Below, piece after piece: positions 16,840 through 24,903 of a stretch of DNA of 49,693 nt. Source of the stretch: Actinomycetota bacterium (GTDB lineage: Bacteria; Actinomycetota; Actinomycetes; Nanopelagicales; Nanopelagicaceae); contig RHBS01000002.1 of assembly GCA_010030895.1 (NCBI GenBank), positions 1 through 49,693 on the forward strand. The letters run 5' to 3'. The translations under genes were made by a program, and so were the position numbers. The notes under the pieces are model-generated. The model was given only the letters and a program-made list of their open reading frames with translations, did no database searches and was not told the DNA's origin. Numbering within the stretch: position 1 is the first letter of the stretch; each line of letters begins with the position of its first letter.

Positions 16840-17594
16840 GCAGATCTTGCTCCCAATCCGCCATCTACAGCCCAATCTGAACCACTTACATATGTAGATT
16901 TATCGGATAATAAAAAGGTTACTACCTTTGCTACCTCATGTGGTTCACCCATTCGACCAAGGGGTTGAATTGAGTTTGCTCGTTCTAATCTGCCGATTTC
17001 ACCACTCAACCAAGTTTTAGTTAAATCAGTCAGAATATATCCAGGAGATACAGCATTAACTCTGATTTCATGCTTACCTTCATCTAAGGCCAAGTTTCTA
17101 GTTAAGCCAAGAACAGCAGATTTTGCAGCGCCATATGGGAAAAATCCCGGATAAGTAAGTCGGCCATGAATTGAACAAATATTTACGATTGAGCCATGTT
17201 TAGCTTTACGCATTGCTGGAAGTGCTAATTTAGCAGTTAGCCAAACTGGTTTCATATCAATTGCAAAAAAATCATCCCATTCTTTATCGGTCATACTCAC
17301 TGGATCCGCATGTGAATTGACCCCAGCATTATTTACGACTCCAGTTACATCTGAAAACTTTGAAACTGCTTGCGTAAAGGCTGATTTAAGTTCTTCAAAA
17401 TTAGCAACATCTGCTTTAAAAAATACAACTTTCTTGCCAGATTCAACTAGCTCATTCATTAATTTTTCACCAGCCAAGACATCAATGTCTACAAATGAAA
17501 CTGACCCACCCTCATTGGCCGCATCTCTAACAATCGCTTCACCAATTCCTTTGGCGCCGCCTGTTACAAATATATGTTTATTGGCTAACTTCAT
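16836..17594 (-). CDS. SDR-family dehydrogenase (tandem copy 1)
   Basis: 252-aa classical SDR with TGGAKGIGEA, NNAG, catalytic Ser in CSIHGR and Y-G-A-A-K, and the V-N-A-V-S-P-G loop. It overlaps the aldolase gene upstream by 17 nt and the second SDR by 4 nt. The two SDRs probably arose by tandem duplication and may catalyse successive oxidations, for example sugar to lactone and 3-deoxy-2-keto acid to diketo acid. Substrates cannot be read from sequence. Confidence 0.87.
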   Translation of the reverse strand: MKLANKHIFVTGGAKGIGEAIVRDAANEGGSVSFVDIDVLAGEKLMNELVESGKKVVFFKADVANFEELKSAFTQAVSKFSDVTGVVNNAGVNSHADPVSMTDKEWDDFFAIDMKPVWLTAKLALPAMRKAKHGSIVNICSIHGRLTYPGFFPYGAAKSAVLGLTRNLALDEGKHEIRVNAVSPGYILTDLTKTWLSGEIGRLERANSIQPLGRMGEPHEVAKVVTFLLSDKSTYVSGSDWAVDGGLGARSA

Positions 17595-18216
17595 GTCGAT
17601 AAACTACCTTACTCGCCTCAGTTATTGCATTACGAAAAGCAATTACGTTTTCTCTAACCTTTGAAACCCCACCCTTAGTAACCGGGCCCCCAAGGCCGAT
17701 TAAGTCAGCACCGGCTTCAAACCACTTAGGAACTGATTCTAAGGTGATTCCCGCAGTTGGACACCAGCGGTTATTTGGAAATGGCTCACGCAGCATCTTT
17801 AAGTGATTTGGACCCAATATCGCTGCTGGAAATAATTTAAAGATATCGGCACCACTCTCCTCGGCAATTGCAACCTCAGTTGGCGTGCAAACGCCAGGCA
17901 TTGAAACTAATTTTAATTTCTTTGTTGCAGCAATTACATCCTCATTGGTATCTGGTGAGACTATAAAGCTAGCCCCAATATCTTCAACTTTCTTAACATC
18001 CTTAACAGTTCTAACTGTTCCAGCACCAACTAGCAATCCTTTATTTTTTAATAATTTTTGAATGATTTTTAATGCTCCAGGAGTGGTAAGAGTTATCTCT
18101 ATGACTTTAACACCAGCCTCAACCAATGCATCTGCAAGAGCTTCACCCTCACTTTGTGAGTTAGCTCTAACCAGTGTCATCATTTTTTCACTTAACAAAG
18201 TATCAATAGTTTTCAA
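17578..18216 (-). CDS. eda: KDPG/KHG-type 2-keto-3-deoxy-phosphogluconate aldolase
   Basis: Class I aldolase, 212 aa, that splits a 2-keto-3-deoxy sugar-acid phosphate to pyruvate and a triose phosphate. Catalytic residues are visible: Glu40 in IEITLTTPGA, Arg17 in TLVRANS, and Schiff-base Lys127 in DIFKLFPA. It overlaps the adjacent KDG-type kinase by 4 nt (ATGA), so kinase and aldolase act in sequence. Galactose- or glucose-derived specificity is open. Confidence 0.88.
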   Translation of the reverse strand: MKTIDTLLSEKMMTLVRANSQSEGEALADALVEAGVKVIEITLTTPGALKIIQKLLKNKGLLVGAGTVRTVKDVKKVEDIGASFIVSPDTNEDVIAATKKLKLVSMPGVCTPTEVAIAEESGADIFKLFPAAILGPNHLKMLREPFPNNRWCPTAGITLESVPKWFEAGADLIGLGGPVTKGGVSKVRENVIAFRNAITEASKVVYRHEVSQ

Positions 18217-19166
18217 TTTTTACTCCTAAATTTACTAGCTAGCTCTTCATCAATTAGGCCACCGTGACCAGTTGGAATTCCCGTCCAATCCCCAAACATA
18301 CTTGCAACTGAGGCTCCGCAGATACTGCCCTGTTCTAATGCCTGAATGGGAGTTGATCCGGCAAGTAGGGCAGCAATACTTCCACCAGTAAATGCATCTC
18401 CAGAACCAACAGGATCTACTGTCACTACTTTTGGTGGGATTATTTCGCCATACTCACCATTAATTGAGTACTTAAGGGCCTGATCTCCCTTAGTCATTAC
18501 CGCAATTTTACATCCGCGCTGATTTGCTTGAGCTAATAAACTCTTAGCATCATGGTTACCAAAGACCACTTGATACTCATCCTCACCCCCAATTAATAAT
18601 TCAATATTTTGTGCCAGAGGAGCTAAGGTATTTTTTGCTTCCTCTTCACTCCATAATTTGCGCCTAATATTTAAATCAAAACTTGATTTAATTCCAAGGG
18701 CATTTGCTCTACTTAATGCATGTTTTACTGTGTCTGCTCCACTTTTAGATATCGCACAGGTAATTCCAGTCGTATGGAGCCATCTTGAATTTGAAATATA
18801 TGAATCTAAGATATCTGCTGCCTCCATTGTTGATGCTGCCGAACCTTTTCTTAAATAACTTATCTCTACAGAAGCTGTCTTACCCGGATTTCTTATCATG
18901 GCAGCCGTAAAACTAGGAACGCGCTTTATTAGTGAGATATCAACACCTTCATTTTCAATATCTTGAATCATCACTGAGCCCAATTGGTCATTACCAAATC
19001 TAGAGTAAAACTGAGATTTTAAACCCAACCTTGAAAGTGTTACGGCGACATTAGCTTCAGCCCCAGCTGTAACTCTTTCATAGGTTTTTGCACTCATTAC
19101 CGAATCAGTATCTTTTGAAATAAAGACAGATAAAACTTCACCAAAAGTAAATAAATCAGAGCTCAA
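18213..19166 (-). CDS. kdgK: PfkB-family kinase, 2-keto-3-deoxygluconate kinase type
   Basis: 317-aa PfkB kinase. Seen: TFGEVLSVFISKD start, TAGAEANVAVTLSRLG substrate loop, and DPVGSGDAFTGGSIAALLAG active-site motif. Coupling to the KDPG-type aldolase gene supports 2-keto-3-deoxygluconate or a related acid as substrate. The start is TTG directly after the lactonase stop (TAATTG); no better start preserves the first beta strand. Confidence 0.8.
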   Translation of the reverse strand: MSSDLFTFGEVLSVFISKDTDSVMSAKTYERVTAGAEANVAVTLSRLGLKSQFYSRFGNDQLGSVMIQDIENEGVDISLIKRVPSFTAAMIRNPGKTASVEISYLRKGSAASTMEAADILDSYISNSRWLHTTGITCAISKSGADTVKHALSRANALGIKSSFDLNIRRKLWSEEEAKNTLAPLAQNIELLIGGEDEYQVVFGNHDAKSLLAQANQRGCKIAVMTKGDQALKYSINGEYGEIIPPKVVTVDPVGSGDAFTGGSIAALLAGSTPIQALEQGSICGASVASMFGDWTGIPTGHGGLIDEELASKFRSKN

Positions 19167-20060
19167 TTACACACCAAAAGTATTGGTCTTTTTACCGGTG
19201 ACCCCAGGGTTTGCAATAAAAATAAAGCCAGCTTGTGGATACTCATTTAAATCCATTGTTTCACCTGGATTTCCGACTGCGGAGGTAATAATTAGTTGAT
19301 CTAATTTTTCACCAGCAAAACAACATGAGGTAACTTTTTGGACTGGTAATTTAATCTCTGCTAATTGCTCACCAGTTTTACCATCAAAACATCTAACACA
19401 TGAACCTAACCAAAATGCCACCCAAATATTGTCATCTGTATCGGCACACATTCCATCTGGAAAACCCATACCATCTTTGATTTGAACTAGGGTTCTTCGA
19501 TTTGAGAGCTCACCCTGATGGTAATCAAATACCTCAACCTTCATCGTTAAGGTATCTATGTAATACATCTTGCTTAAATCTTGGCTCCAATCCATGCCAT
19601 TTGAGATACCTACATCGCCAAACAATCGCTTTAAATTTTTTCCATCCTTACTTAAGCGATAAAACGCTCCCTCGTTACTTTGATTTTCATAAGCCATGGA
19701 ACCAAGAAATAAATTGCCATCTGGAGAAACTTTGGCATCATTCCAACGCAGCACATGTTTATCTGCAAAACCATCGGCATCCTGCCGGGTAGGTAGCAGA
19801 GTTAAATCTCCATTAACATTCCGAAGTACTGGCCCATTTGCCGTACCTAAAATATCCCCACCATTACTTCTAGGTATTTGAAAACCAACCGGTTCACTAG
19901 TTTTATACTCACTTATTTCGCCACTAATTAAATCTTTAGATCTAATTAATTGACCATAAATATCACACCATTGAATGTGATTATTTTTTGGACCAGTAGC
20001 AGTTGGTCCCTCTCCTAATTGATTGCGCCTTGAATCAAATACTTCAACAGCAATCGACAT
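19167..20060 (-). CDS. SMP-30/gluconolactonase family lactonase
   Basis: 297-aa six-bladed beta-propeller that hydrolyses sugar lactones, metal dependent. Family segments: LGEGPTATGPKNNHIQWCDI start with the metal Glu, ISNGMDWSQDLSKMYYIDT with the metal Asn, and FPDGMCADTDDNIWVAFW with the metal Asp. Lies between the permease and kinase genes, so it provides the sugar-acid that the kinase/aldolase pair consumes. Substrate unknown. Confidence 0.87.
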   Translation of the reverse strand: MSIAVEVFDSRRNQLGEGPTATGPKNNHIQWCDIYGQLIRSKDLISGEISEYKTSEPVGFQIPRSNGGDILGTANGPVLRNVNGDLTLLPTRQDADGFADKHVLRWNDAKVSPDGNLFLGSMAYENQSNEGAFYRLSKDGKNLKRLFGDVGISNGMDWSQDLSKMYYIDTLTMKVEVFDYHQGELSNRRTLVQIKDGMGFPDGMCADTDDNIWVAFWLGSCVRCFDGKTGEQLAEIKLPVQKVTSCCFAGEKLDQLIITSAVGNPGETMDLNEYPQAGFIFIANPGVTGKKTNTFGV

Positions 20061-20063
20061 TAC

Positions 20064-20981
20064 TTAACCTTTAAGTGAGCCAGAAAGTAATCCTCTAAGG
20101 AAGTAACGACCTAAGAAGATATACACAATTAAGGTTGGAAGTGAGACGATTAATGAAGCGGTCATATTAACGCCGTAATAAACTTGATTTGAAGAGCCAG
20201 TAATAAAGTTGAGCGCAGTAGTGGCAACTGATAACTTTGGTGAGCCACCCGTTAAAAATATTGCAAATAAGAAGTCATTCCAAGCTGAGGTAAATTGCCA
20301 GATCAAAACGACCACAAATGCTGGTATGGAAAGCGGCAATATTATCGAACGATAAGTGCGAACCATTGAGGCCTTATCAACTCGCGCTGCTTCTATTAAC
20401 TCATTTGGAATGGCCTCGTAATAATTTCGGAAAATCAATGTACAAATTGGAATACCATAAATAATGTGAGCTAAAACTAAGACATAAATAGACCTATTTA
20501 TATCAAGAGTAGTTGCAATCCGAACCAGTGGAATCATAATAGCCTGATAAGGGATAAACATTCCAAATAAAAATAGAGTAAAGATTAAGTTAGACCCTTT
20601 AAATTTCCATTTTGCAAAAACATATCCATTGATTGAACCAATGATCGCAGAGATAATTGAAGATTGAATTACGAAAAATAAAGTTCTACTCATTGATTCA
20701 GAAATAGATTGTGGGAAGTAATCTGTTCCACTCCACGCAACTGACCAAGCTGAAAAATCTAACTTCTCAGGCAACTTGAACGCATTTGTTAAATAAACAT
20801 TTTTGACACCCTTAAGTGAGTTAATGACCATCACATAAATTGGCATTACTACCAAGAACCAGATAAAGATTAATGATACATATCGGAAGATAAGCCAAAA
20901 TTTTTCTTTACCAGTGCGTCTACGCTTGGCATTACGTTTTGCTGGTTTAGCAACTACTAAATCTACTAGATCTTTAGCCAT
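20064..20981 (-). CDS. ABC sugar permease, MalG type (CUT1)
   Basis: 305-aa inner-membrane permease with about six hydrophobic segments. The EAA loop is NELIEAARVDKASMVRTYRS; other marks are FLVVMPIYVMVINSLKG near the N-terminus and IWQFTSAWNDFLFA. It begins within the stop of the MalF-like gene (TAATG) and pairs with it to form the channel. The cluster has no ATPase gene, so a shared MsmK/UgpC-type ATPase elsewhere is probably used. Confidence 0.9.
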   Translation of the reverse strand: MAKDLVDLVVAKPAKRNAKRRRTGKEKFWLIFRYVSLIFIWFLVVMPIYVMVINSLKGVKNVYLTNAFKLPEKLDFSAWSVAWSGTDYFPQSISESMSRTLFFVIQSSIISAIIGSINGYVFAKWKFKGSNLIFTLFLFGMFIPYQAIMIPLVRIATTLDINRSIYVLVLAHIIYGIPICTLIFRNYYEAIPNELIEAARVDKASMVRTYRSIILPLSIPAFVVVLIWQFTSAWNDFLFAIFLTGGSPKLSVATTALNFITGSSNQVYYGVNMTASLIVSLPTLIVYIFLGRYFLRGLLSGSLKG

Positions 20982-21892
20982 TATCGGTACGCCTGTTGCT
21001 TATTGTTGTAACGAAGATAAGGCACCACTACGATCGCAATCATTATCAATAAAACAATTGCAATAGCTGTTCCTTTAGCGTAATCACGTTTATCAAAGGT
21101 AGCCTCCCACATGTAAACAGCCACTACCTGTGTTACATAAGATTTACCATTAATTCCAATAATTAAATCAAATGCCTTCATCGAAATATGGCCGAGAATA
21201 ATTAGTACTGTGAGCAAAGTTGGCGTTAGTTGTGGAAATAAAACATGTCGGTAAATTTGTGACTCACTAGCACCATCTACGCGAGCAGCTTCACGTAAAT
21301 CATCTGGAATTCCTCTAAAGCCCGCCAAAAATAACGCTAAAACATAACCTGACATCTGCCAAATGGCAGGAAGTGCCATGGCATACATCGCACCTTTTTC
21401 TGAGACATACCAATCATTTTGCAGAAAACCTAAACCAATTTTTTGTAGGGCCAGATTTAAACCACCAGCCTCTTCATCTCTGGCTGAGTTAAGCAACCAG
21501 TTAAACACTGTTCCCATGGCGATAAATGAGATTGCCATTGGGTATAAATAAAATGAGCGGAAAAATCCCTCACCTTTTATTCCTTTTTCCAGTAATAAGG
21601 CCATAATAAAACCTGTTATCAAAGCCCCTAAAATAAAAACAACTGTAAATTTAACTAGGTTTAATAGTGAATGGGTAAACCGCTCATCAACCAATAAATC
21701 TGTGTAATTCTTTAGCCCAACATACTCAATCTCTTTTTTGGCCCCTGAGTTTTGATTTGTAAGGGAAACATTTATCGACCAAACAATTAAGCCATAGACA
21801 AAGATAATAACTGTAATTATTGATGGTAAAACGAAAAATAATCCGCCTACGCGAGCGCTTAGTGAGCGTTTGTTTCTAACAGCTTTACTCAC
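20981..21892 (-). CDS. ABC sugar permease, MalF type (CUT1)
   Basis: 303-aa inner-membrane permease, about six hydrophobic segments. The EAA loop is PDDLREAARVDGASESQIYR. GTG start with a purine-rich aaggga upstream. A 14-bp perfect stem-loop separates it from the binding-protein gene, which presumably reduces read-through and so permease dosage relative to binding protein. Confidence 0.9.
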   Translation of the reverse strand: MSKAVRNKRSLSARVGGLFFVLPSIITVIIFVYGLIVWSINVSLTNQNSGAKKEIEYVGLKNYTDLLVDERFTHSLLNLVKFTVVFILGALITGFIMALLLEKGIKGEGFFRSFYLYPMAISFIAMGTVFNWLLNSARDEEAGGLNLALQKIGLGFLQNDWYVSEKGAMYAMALPAIWQMSGYVLALFLAGFRGIPDDLREAARVDGASESQIYRHVLFPQLTPTLLTVLIILGHISMKAFDLIIGINGKSYVTQVVAVYMWEATFDKRDYAKGTAIAIVLLIMIAIVVVPYLRYNNKQQAYR

Positions 21893-21954
21893 CCAGAGAT
21901 TCCCTTCATCTTAAGCGTTGATAGAAGTAGGTGTGGTGTCCTTGTTTAATTAGA

Positions 21955-21990
21955 AAACTTTGGTGGGCAATTTCTCGCCCACCAAAGTTT
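21955..21990 (-). terminator. 14-bp perfect stem-loop between binding-protein and permease genes
   Basis: aaactttggtgggc and gcccaccaaagttt are perfectly complementary around an 8-nt loop. Read on the minus strand the right arm ends in ttt and continues ttcta, a short U-rich tail. Located 22 nt after the stop of the binding-protein gene and inside the operon, it probably acts as a partial terminator or mRNA stabiliser. Confidence 0.75.
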
Positions 21991-22011
21991 CTTACTTACT
22001 TTTGTTGCTAA

Positions 22012-23289
22012 TTAAGCCTTGCCTGCTTCATAAGCTGCAGCAAGATTCTTAGCAAGTCCGGCGTTATCTTTGAATCCACCTGAGAAATACTTACCAACAG
22101 CAGCGTTGTATGCAGCCATCAGTGCGTTATTACCCATTACGCCGTGAACTGTTGAACCGACTAAGCGATCCTTCTTCCAGTCAGCAGCGGCAGATTTTAG
22201 ATAATCATCGTATAGTGAAAGATCAGAGTCAGTACGAGCTGAGATTGATCCCTTCTTTGGATTAAATGCATCCTGTCCTTCCTTAGATCCACAAACCTTC
22301 AACCATGCAATTGCAGCGTTGCGGTGTGGAGCACCTACTGGAAGTACGAATGAATCAGATAGCCATTGGTAAACACCAACAGTGCCTGGAGCTGCTGCAT
22401 ATGTGTAGTCAGTTCCTAGCTTTAATCCATCTGATTGCCATTGAGCTGAAGCCCAGTCACCCATGATGAAGAATCCAGCTTTGCCGTCAGTTACTAACTT
22501 TCCAGCATCTGGCCAATCAAGGTTTCCTGCTCCCTTATTTCCATAAGAAAGTGCTTTTTGGAAATTCTTAATACCGGCAGCAACCTCTGGACCTGTCCAT
22601 GAAGTTGATCCGTTGTATAGACCTTCAAACTTTTCTGGACCCATTGATGCTAGAAGCATCCAGTCTAGAAGGTGAGCAATTGCCCAGTCTCCCTTTCCTG
22701 CAAGTGCCAAACCAGTTATGCCAGCCTTCTTGAACTTCTCAAGATCTGCAAAGAATTCATCTAAAGTCTCTGGAGCTTTTGTAATTCCAGCTTTAGTTGC
22801 AGCGCCTGGATTCCACCACAAAACATTTGCTCTGTGAATGTTTACCGGAACTGAATAAATCTTTCCATCAACTGTAAGAGTACGAATTAAATCAGCTGGG
22901 AAAATCTTGTCCCAACCCTCAGATTGATACAAAGATGTTAGATCCTCTAATTGTCCACCGCGGACATAACCATCTAACTCCATACCAGCATGTGCTTGGA
23001 ATGAATCAGGTGGCTCGTTAGCATCTAACCGGCTCTGTAATACAGCCTTAGCATTTACACCAGCACCACCAGCAACAGCAGCATTAATAAACTCTGTATC
23101 TGGGTTTTGTGCTTTGTAAGTGTCAATCATTCCTTGTAGGCCAGCAGCTTCGCCACCAGATGCCCACCAGGTAAAGATTTCAAACTCTTTGTCTGTATTT
23201 GCTGCGTCACCACCAGATGATGAACAACCAGTTACCGCAAGGGCAATAGCTGCTGCAGCTGCAACAAGACGAAATGAACTTTTACGCAT
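22012..23289 (-). CDS. ABC sugar-binding lipoprotein (CUT1, SBP family 1)
   Basis: 425-aa extracytoplasmic sugar-binding protein. Lipoprotein signal ending A-V-T-G-C with Cys22. The mature part starts FEIFTWWASGGEAAGLQGMI, like glucose/mannose-type (GtsA) binding proteins, and includes KAGFFIMGDWASAQW, a typical late family motif. Start ATG with ggag 8 nt upstream. First gene of the minus operon that continues through permeases, SMP-30, kinase, aldolase and SDRs, so its ligand is presumably the sugar or sugar acid oxidised by that operon. Confidence 0.88.
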   Translation of the reverse strand: MRKSSFRLVAAAAAIALAVTGCSSSGGDAANTDKEFEIFTWWASGGEAAGLQGMIDTYKAQNPDTEFINAAVAGGAGVNAKAVLQSRLDANEPPDSFQAHAGMELDGYVRGGQLEDLTSLYQSEGWDKIFPADLIRTLTVDGKIYSVPVNIHRANVLWWNPGAATKAGITKAPETLDEFFADLEKFKKAGITGLALAGKGDWAIAHLLDWMLLASMGPEKFEGLYNGSTSWTGPEVAAGIKNFQKALSYGNKGAGNLDWPDAGKLVTDGKAGFFIMGDWASAQWQSDGLKLGTDYTYAAAPGTVGVYQWLSDSFVLPVGAPHRNAAIAWLKVCGSKEGQDAFNPKKGSISARTDSDLSLYDDYLKSAAADWKKDRLVGSTVHGVMGNNALMAAYNAAVGKYFSGGFKDNAGLAKNLAAAYEAGKA

Positions 23290-23504
23290 TCATTTCTCCA
23301 TTTCTTCTCTATATAGAGTGGTACAACGCGGACCGTCGAACCTGAGGTAATCCTTATACTCACCAGTAAGAGAGTCAACTAAACTCGGCTAACAATTCGT
23401 TAATAAAGATTCCTTTACCTAAATGTTATAAAGCCCAAGGTTTATCTCTAAAGTAATGCTTTAGGGTCTATTTTTGGGCAAAACTACCCCCTAATCTTTA
23501 GGGT
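23290..23504. promoter_or_regulatory. Divergent control region between sugar ABC operon and RraA operon
   Basis: 215 bp with several symmetric elements. A perfect 12-bp palindrome ctctatatagag is at 23307-23318. A nested dyad has gcccaa (23433-23438) / ttgggc (23474-23479) and ctaaag (23448-23453) / ctttag (23459-23464), both centred on 23456. The 9-mer ctttagggt is repeated at 23459-23467 and 23496-23504. Plus-strand -10 TAATCT (23492-23497) is 7 nt from the GTG of the RraA-like gene, so the second ctttagggt overlaps the promoter. A minus-strand TTGACT...TATAAG pair exists but with a short 14-nt spacer. Confidence 0.5.
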
Positions 23505-24176
23505 GTGAGCGATAAAAAATATGATCTAACACAGTTATCCACCATCTTTACCGCAGCATTGGCATCTGATTGTTTAGATCATATGCAGTTAAGAAATCAG
23601 GTATTAAAACCAGATATCCAAATGATCTCAGGTGAGGGCGTAATGATGGGTTATGCCTTTCCAGTTAGAGTGGAAGCAGTTTATGAAGCACCACAGGTGC
23701 CATATGTAGGTTTACTAAAGGCGCTAGATGCAGTTGGTAAAGATCAAGTTTATGTAACACCTTCAAATAGAAATAATGGAGGCAATCATCCAGCTGCATT
23801 TTGGGGCGAATTACTCTCTACTGCTTGTAAACACAAAGGTGTAGCCGGGGCATTAACTGATGGCCCAGTTAGAGATACCACCAGAATGCGCTCCCTTGGC
23901 TTTAAAGTTTTTGGTGTTGAAACATCACCATTAGATATTAATTCTAGGTATGAAGTTGTTGAACACAATGTGCCAGCTGAAATTGATGGTGTAACAATTA
24001 ATCCAGGTGATTTAATTGTAGGTGATATTGACGGTGTAGTAATTATTCCAAAAGATGCAATTGATGAAGTAATTGCCCGGGTTGAGGAAAAAAATTCGGG
24101 TGAGAGTTTATTTAGAAAAGCGGTTAAAGATGGCATGGCTCCCAGTGAAGCCTTTGCAAAGTATGGAGTGTTATAA
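23505..24176 (+). CDS. RraA-like protein (HMG aldolase / oxaloacetate decarboxylase family)
   Basis: 223-aa member of the RraA/MenG-like fold. Seen: the conserved D-G-P-V-R-D motif in GALTDGPVRDTTRM, the G-x-L-L helix in WGELLSTACKHKG, and DLIVGDIDGVVIIP. Characterised family members act as pyruvate aldolases or decarboxylases; others bind RNase E. Here, next to a HUMPS-family decarboxylase and dehydrogenases, an enzymatic role in sugar-acid breakdown is more likely. The GTG start is 7 nt after TAATCT and lacks a ribosome-binding site. Confidence 0.82.
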   Translation: MSDKKYDLTQLSTIFTAALASDCLDHMQLRNQVLKPDIQMISGEGVMMGYAFPVRVEAVYEAPQVPYVGLLKALDAVGKDQVYVTPSNRNNGGNHPAAFWGELLSTACKHKGVAGALTDGPVRDTTRMRSLGFKVFGVETSPLDINSRYEVVEHNVPAEIDGVTINPGDLIVGDIDGVVIIPKDAIDEVIARVEEKNSGESLFRKAVKDGMAPSEAFAKYGVL

Positions 24177-24890
24177 GTGAAACCAATTGTTCAAGTCTCA
24201 TTAGATCTCACCGATATTAAAGAGGCGATGGAGATGGCACATACTGCGATGCGTGCTGGTGTGGATTGGTTAGAGGCAGGAACGCCATTTATTTTGGCTG
24301 AAGGTTTACATGGAGTACGAGCTCTTAGAAAAGAGTTTCCCAATACTCCGGTAGTTGCGGATTTAAAAACTATGGATGGTGGGTATTTAGAGGCAGAGAT
24401 GATGGCAAAAGCAGGGGCTACTCATGTTGTAGTTATGGCTAGAGCACATCCTGAAACTATAAAGGTCGTGGTGCAAGCTGGTAAAGATTATGGCATCACA
24501 GTAATGGGAGATAACTTAGGTTGTGAGGACATGGTTGAGGGTGCGCAAGTGCTAGAGGATCTTGGTTGTCAGATGATTATTCACCATATTGGTTATGACG
24601 AGCGACGCGGTATTGCAAAGAGTGGCAAGGTTGCACCAAATCCACTTGATCAATTAAAACAGGTTGTCGATGCAGTGTCAGTTCCAGTACAAGCTGTCGG
24701 TGGATTATCACTGGAACAAGCTATTGCCTGTCCATCATATGGTGCGCCATTAGTAGTAATTGGTGCGCCATTAGCTATTGATGCTGACTCTTTTTCAAAA
24801 GGTGCTGGAAATGTTGAAGAGGTATTACGAAAAATTTGTGAAAAGGTTCATGCCTATGGTGATATTCCAATTACCCCAAGAGCTAGATAG
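24177..24890 (+). CDS. HUMPS-family decarboxylase/aldolase (hexulose-6-phosphate synthase / ketogulonate-6-P decarboxylase-like)
   Basis: 237-aa TIM barrel of the orotidine-phosphate-decarboxylase suprafamily. The defining D-x-K-x-x-D motif is VADLKTMDGG, and the start QVSLDLTDIKEAMEMA contains the other conserved Asp. Known members are 3-hexulose-6-phosphate synthase and 3-keto-L-gulonate-6-phosphate decarboxylase. The segment MGDNLGCEDMVEGAQVLEDLG and IIHHIGYDERR look distinctive, and no 6-phospho-3-hexuloisomerase follows, so I do not assign formaldehyde fixation. GTG start directly abuts the RraA stop. Likely decarboxylates or cleaves a keto acid made by the dehydrogenases downstream. Confidence 0.78.
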   Translation: MKPIVQVSLDLTDIKEAMEMAHTAMRAGVDWLEAGTPFILAEGLHGVRALRKEFPNTPVVADLKTMDGGYLEAEMMAKAGATHVVVMARAHPETIKVVVQAGKDYGITVMGDNLGCEDMVEGAQVLEDLGCQMIIHHIGYDERRGIAKSGKVAPNPLDQLKQVVDAVSVPVQAVGGLSLEQAIACPSYGAPLVVIGAPLAIDADSFSKGAGNVEEVLRKICEKVHAYGDIPITPRAR

Positions 24891-24903
24891 GAAAATAGAT
24901 TAA

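Noticed and set aside
16840-16875. Extended start of the second SDR
   Set aside because: The added residues are unlike the family; ATG 16839 gives the ATGA coupling.
24177-24890. Formaldehyde-fixing RuMP pathway
   Set aside because: No 6-phospho-3-hexuloisomerase nearby and the neighbours are sugar-acid enzymes; the HUMPS motif alone does not show hexulose-phosphate synthase activity.
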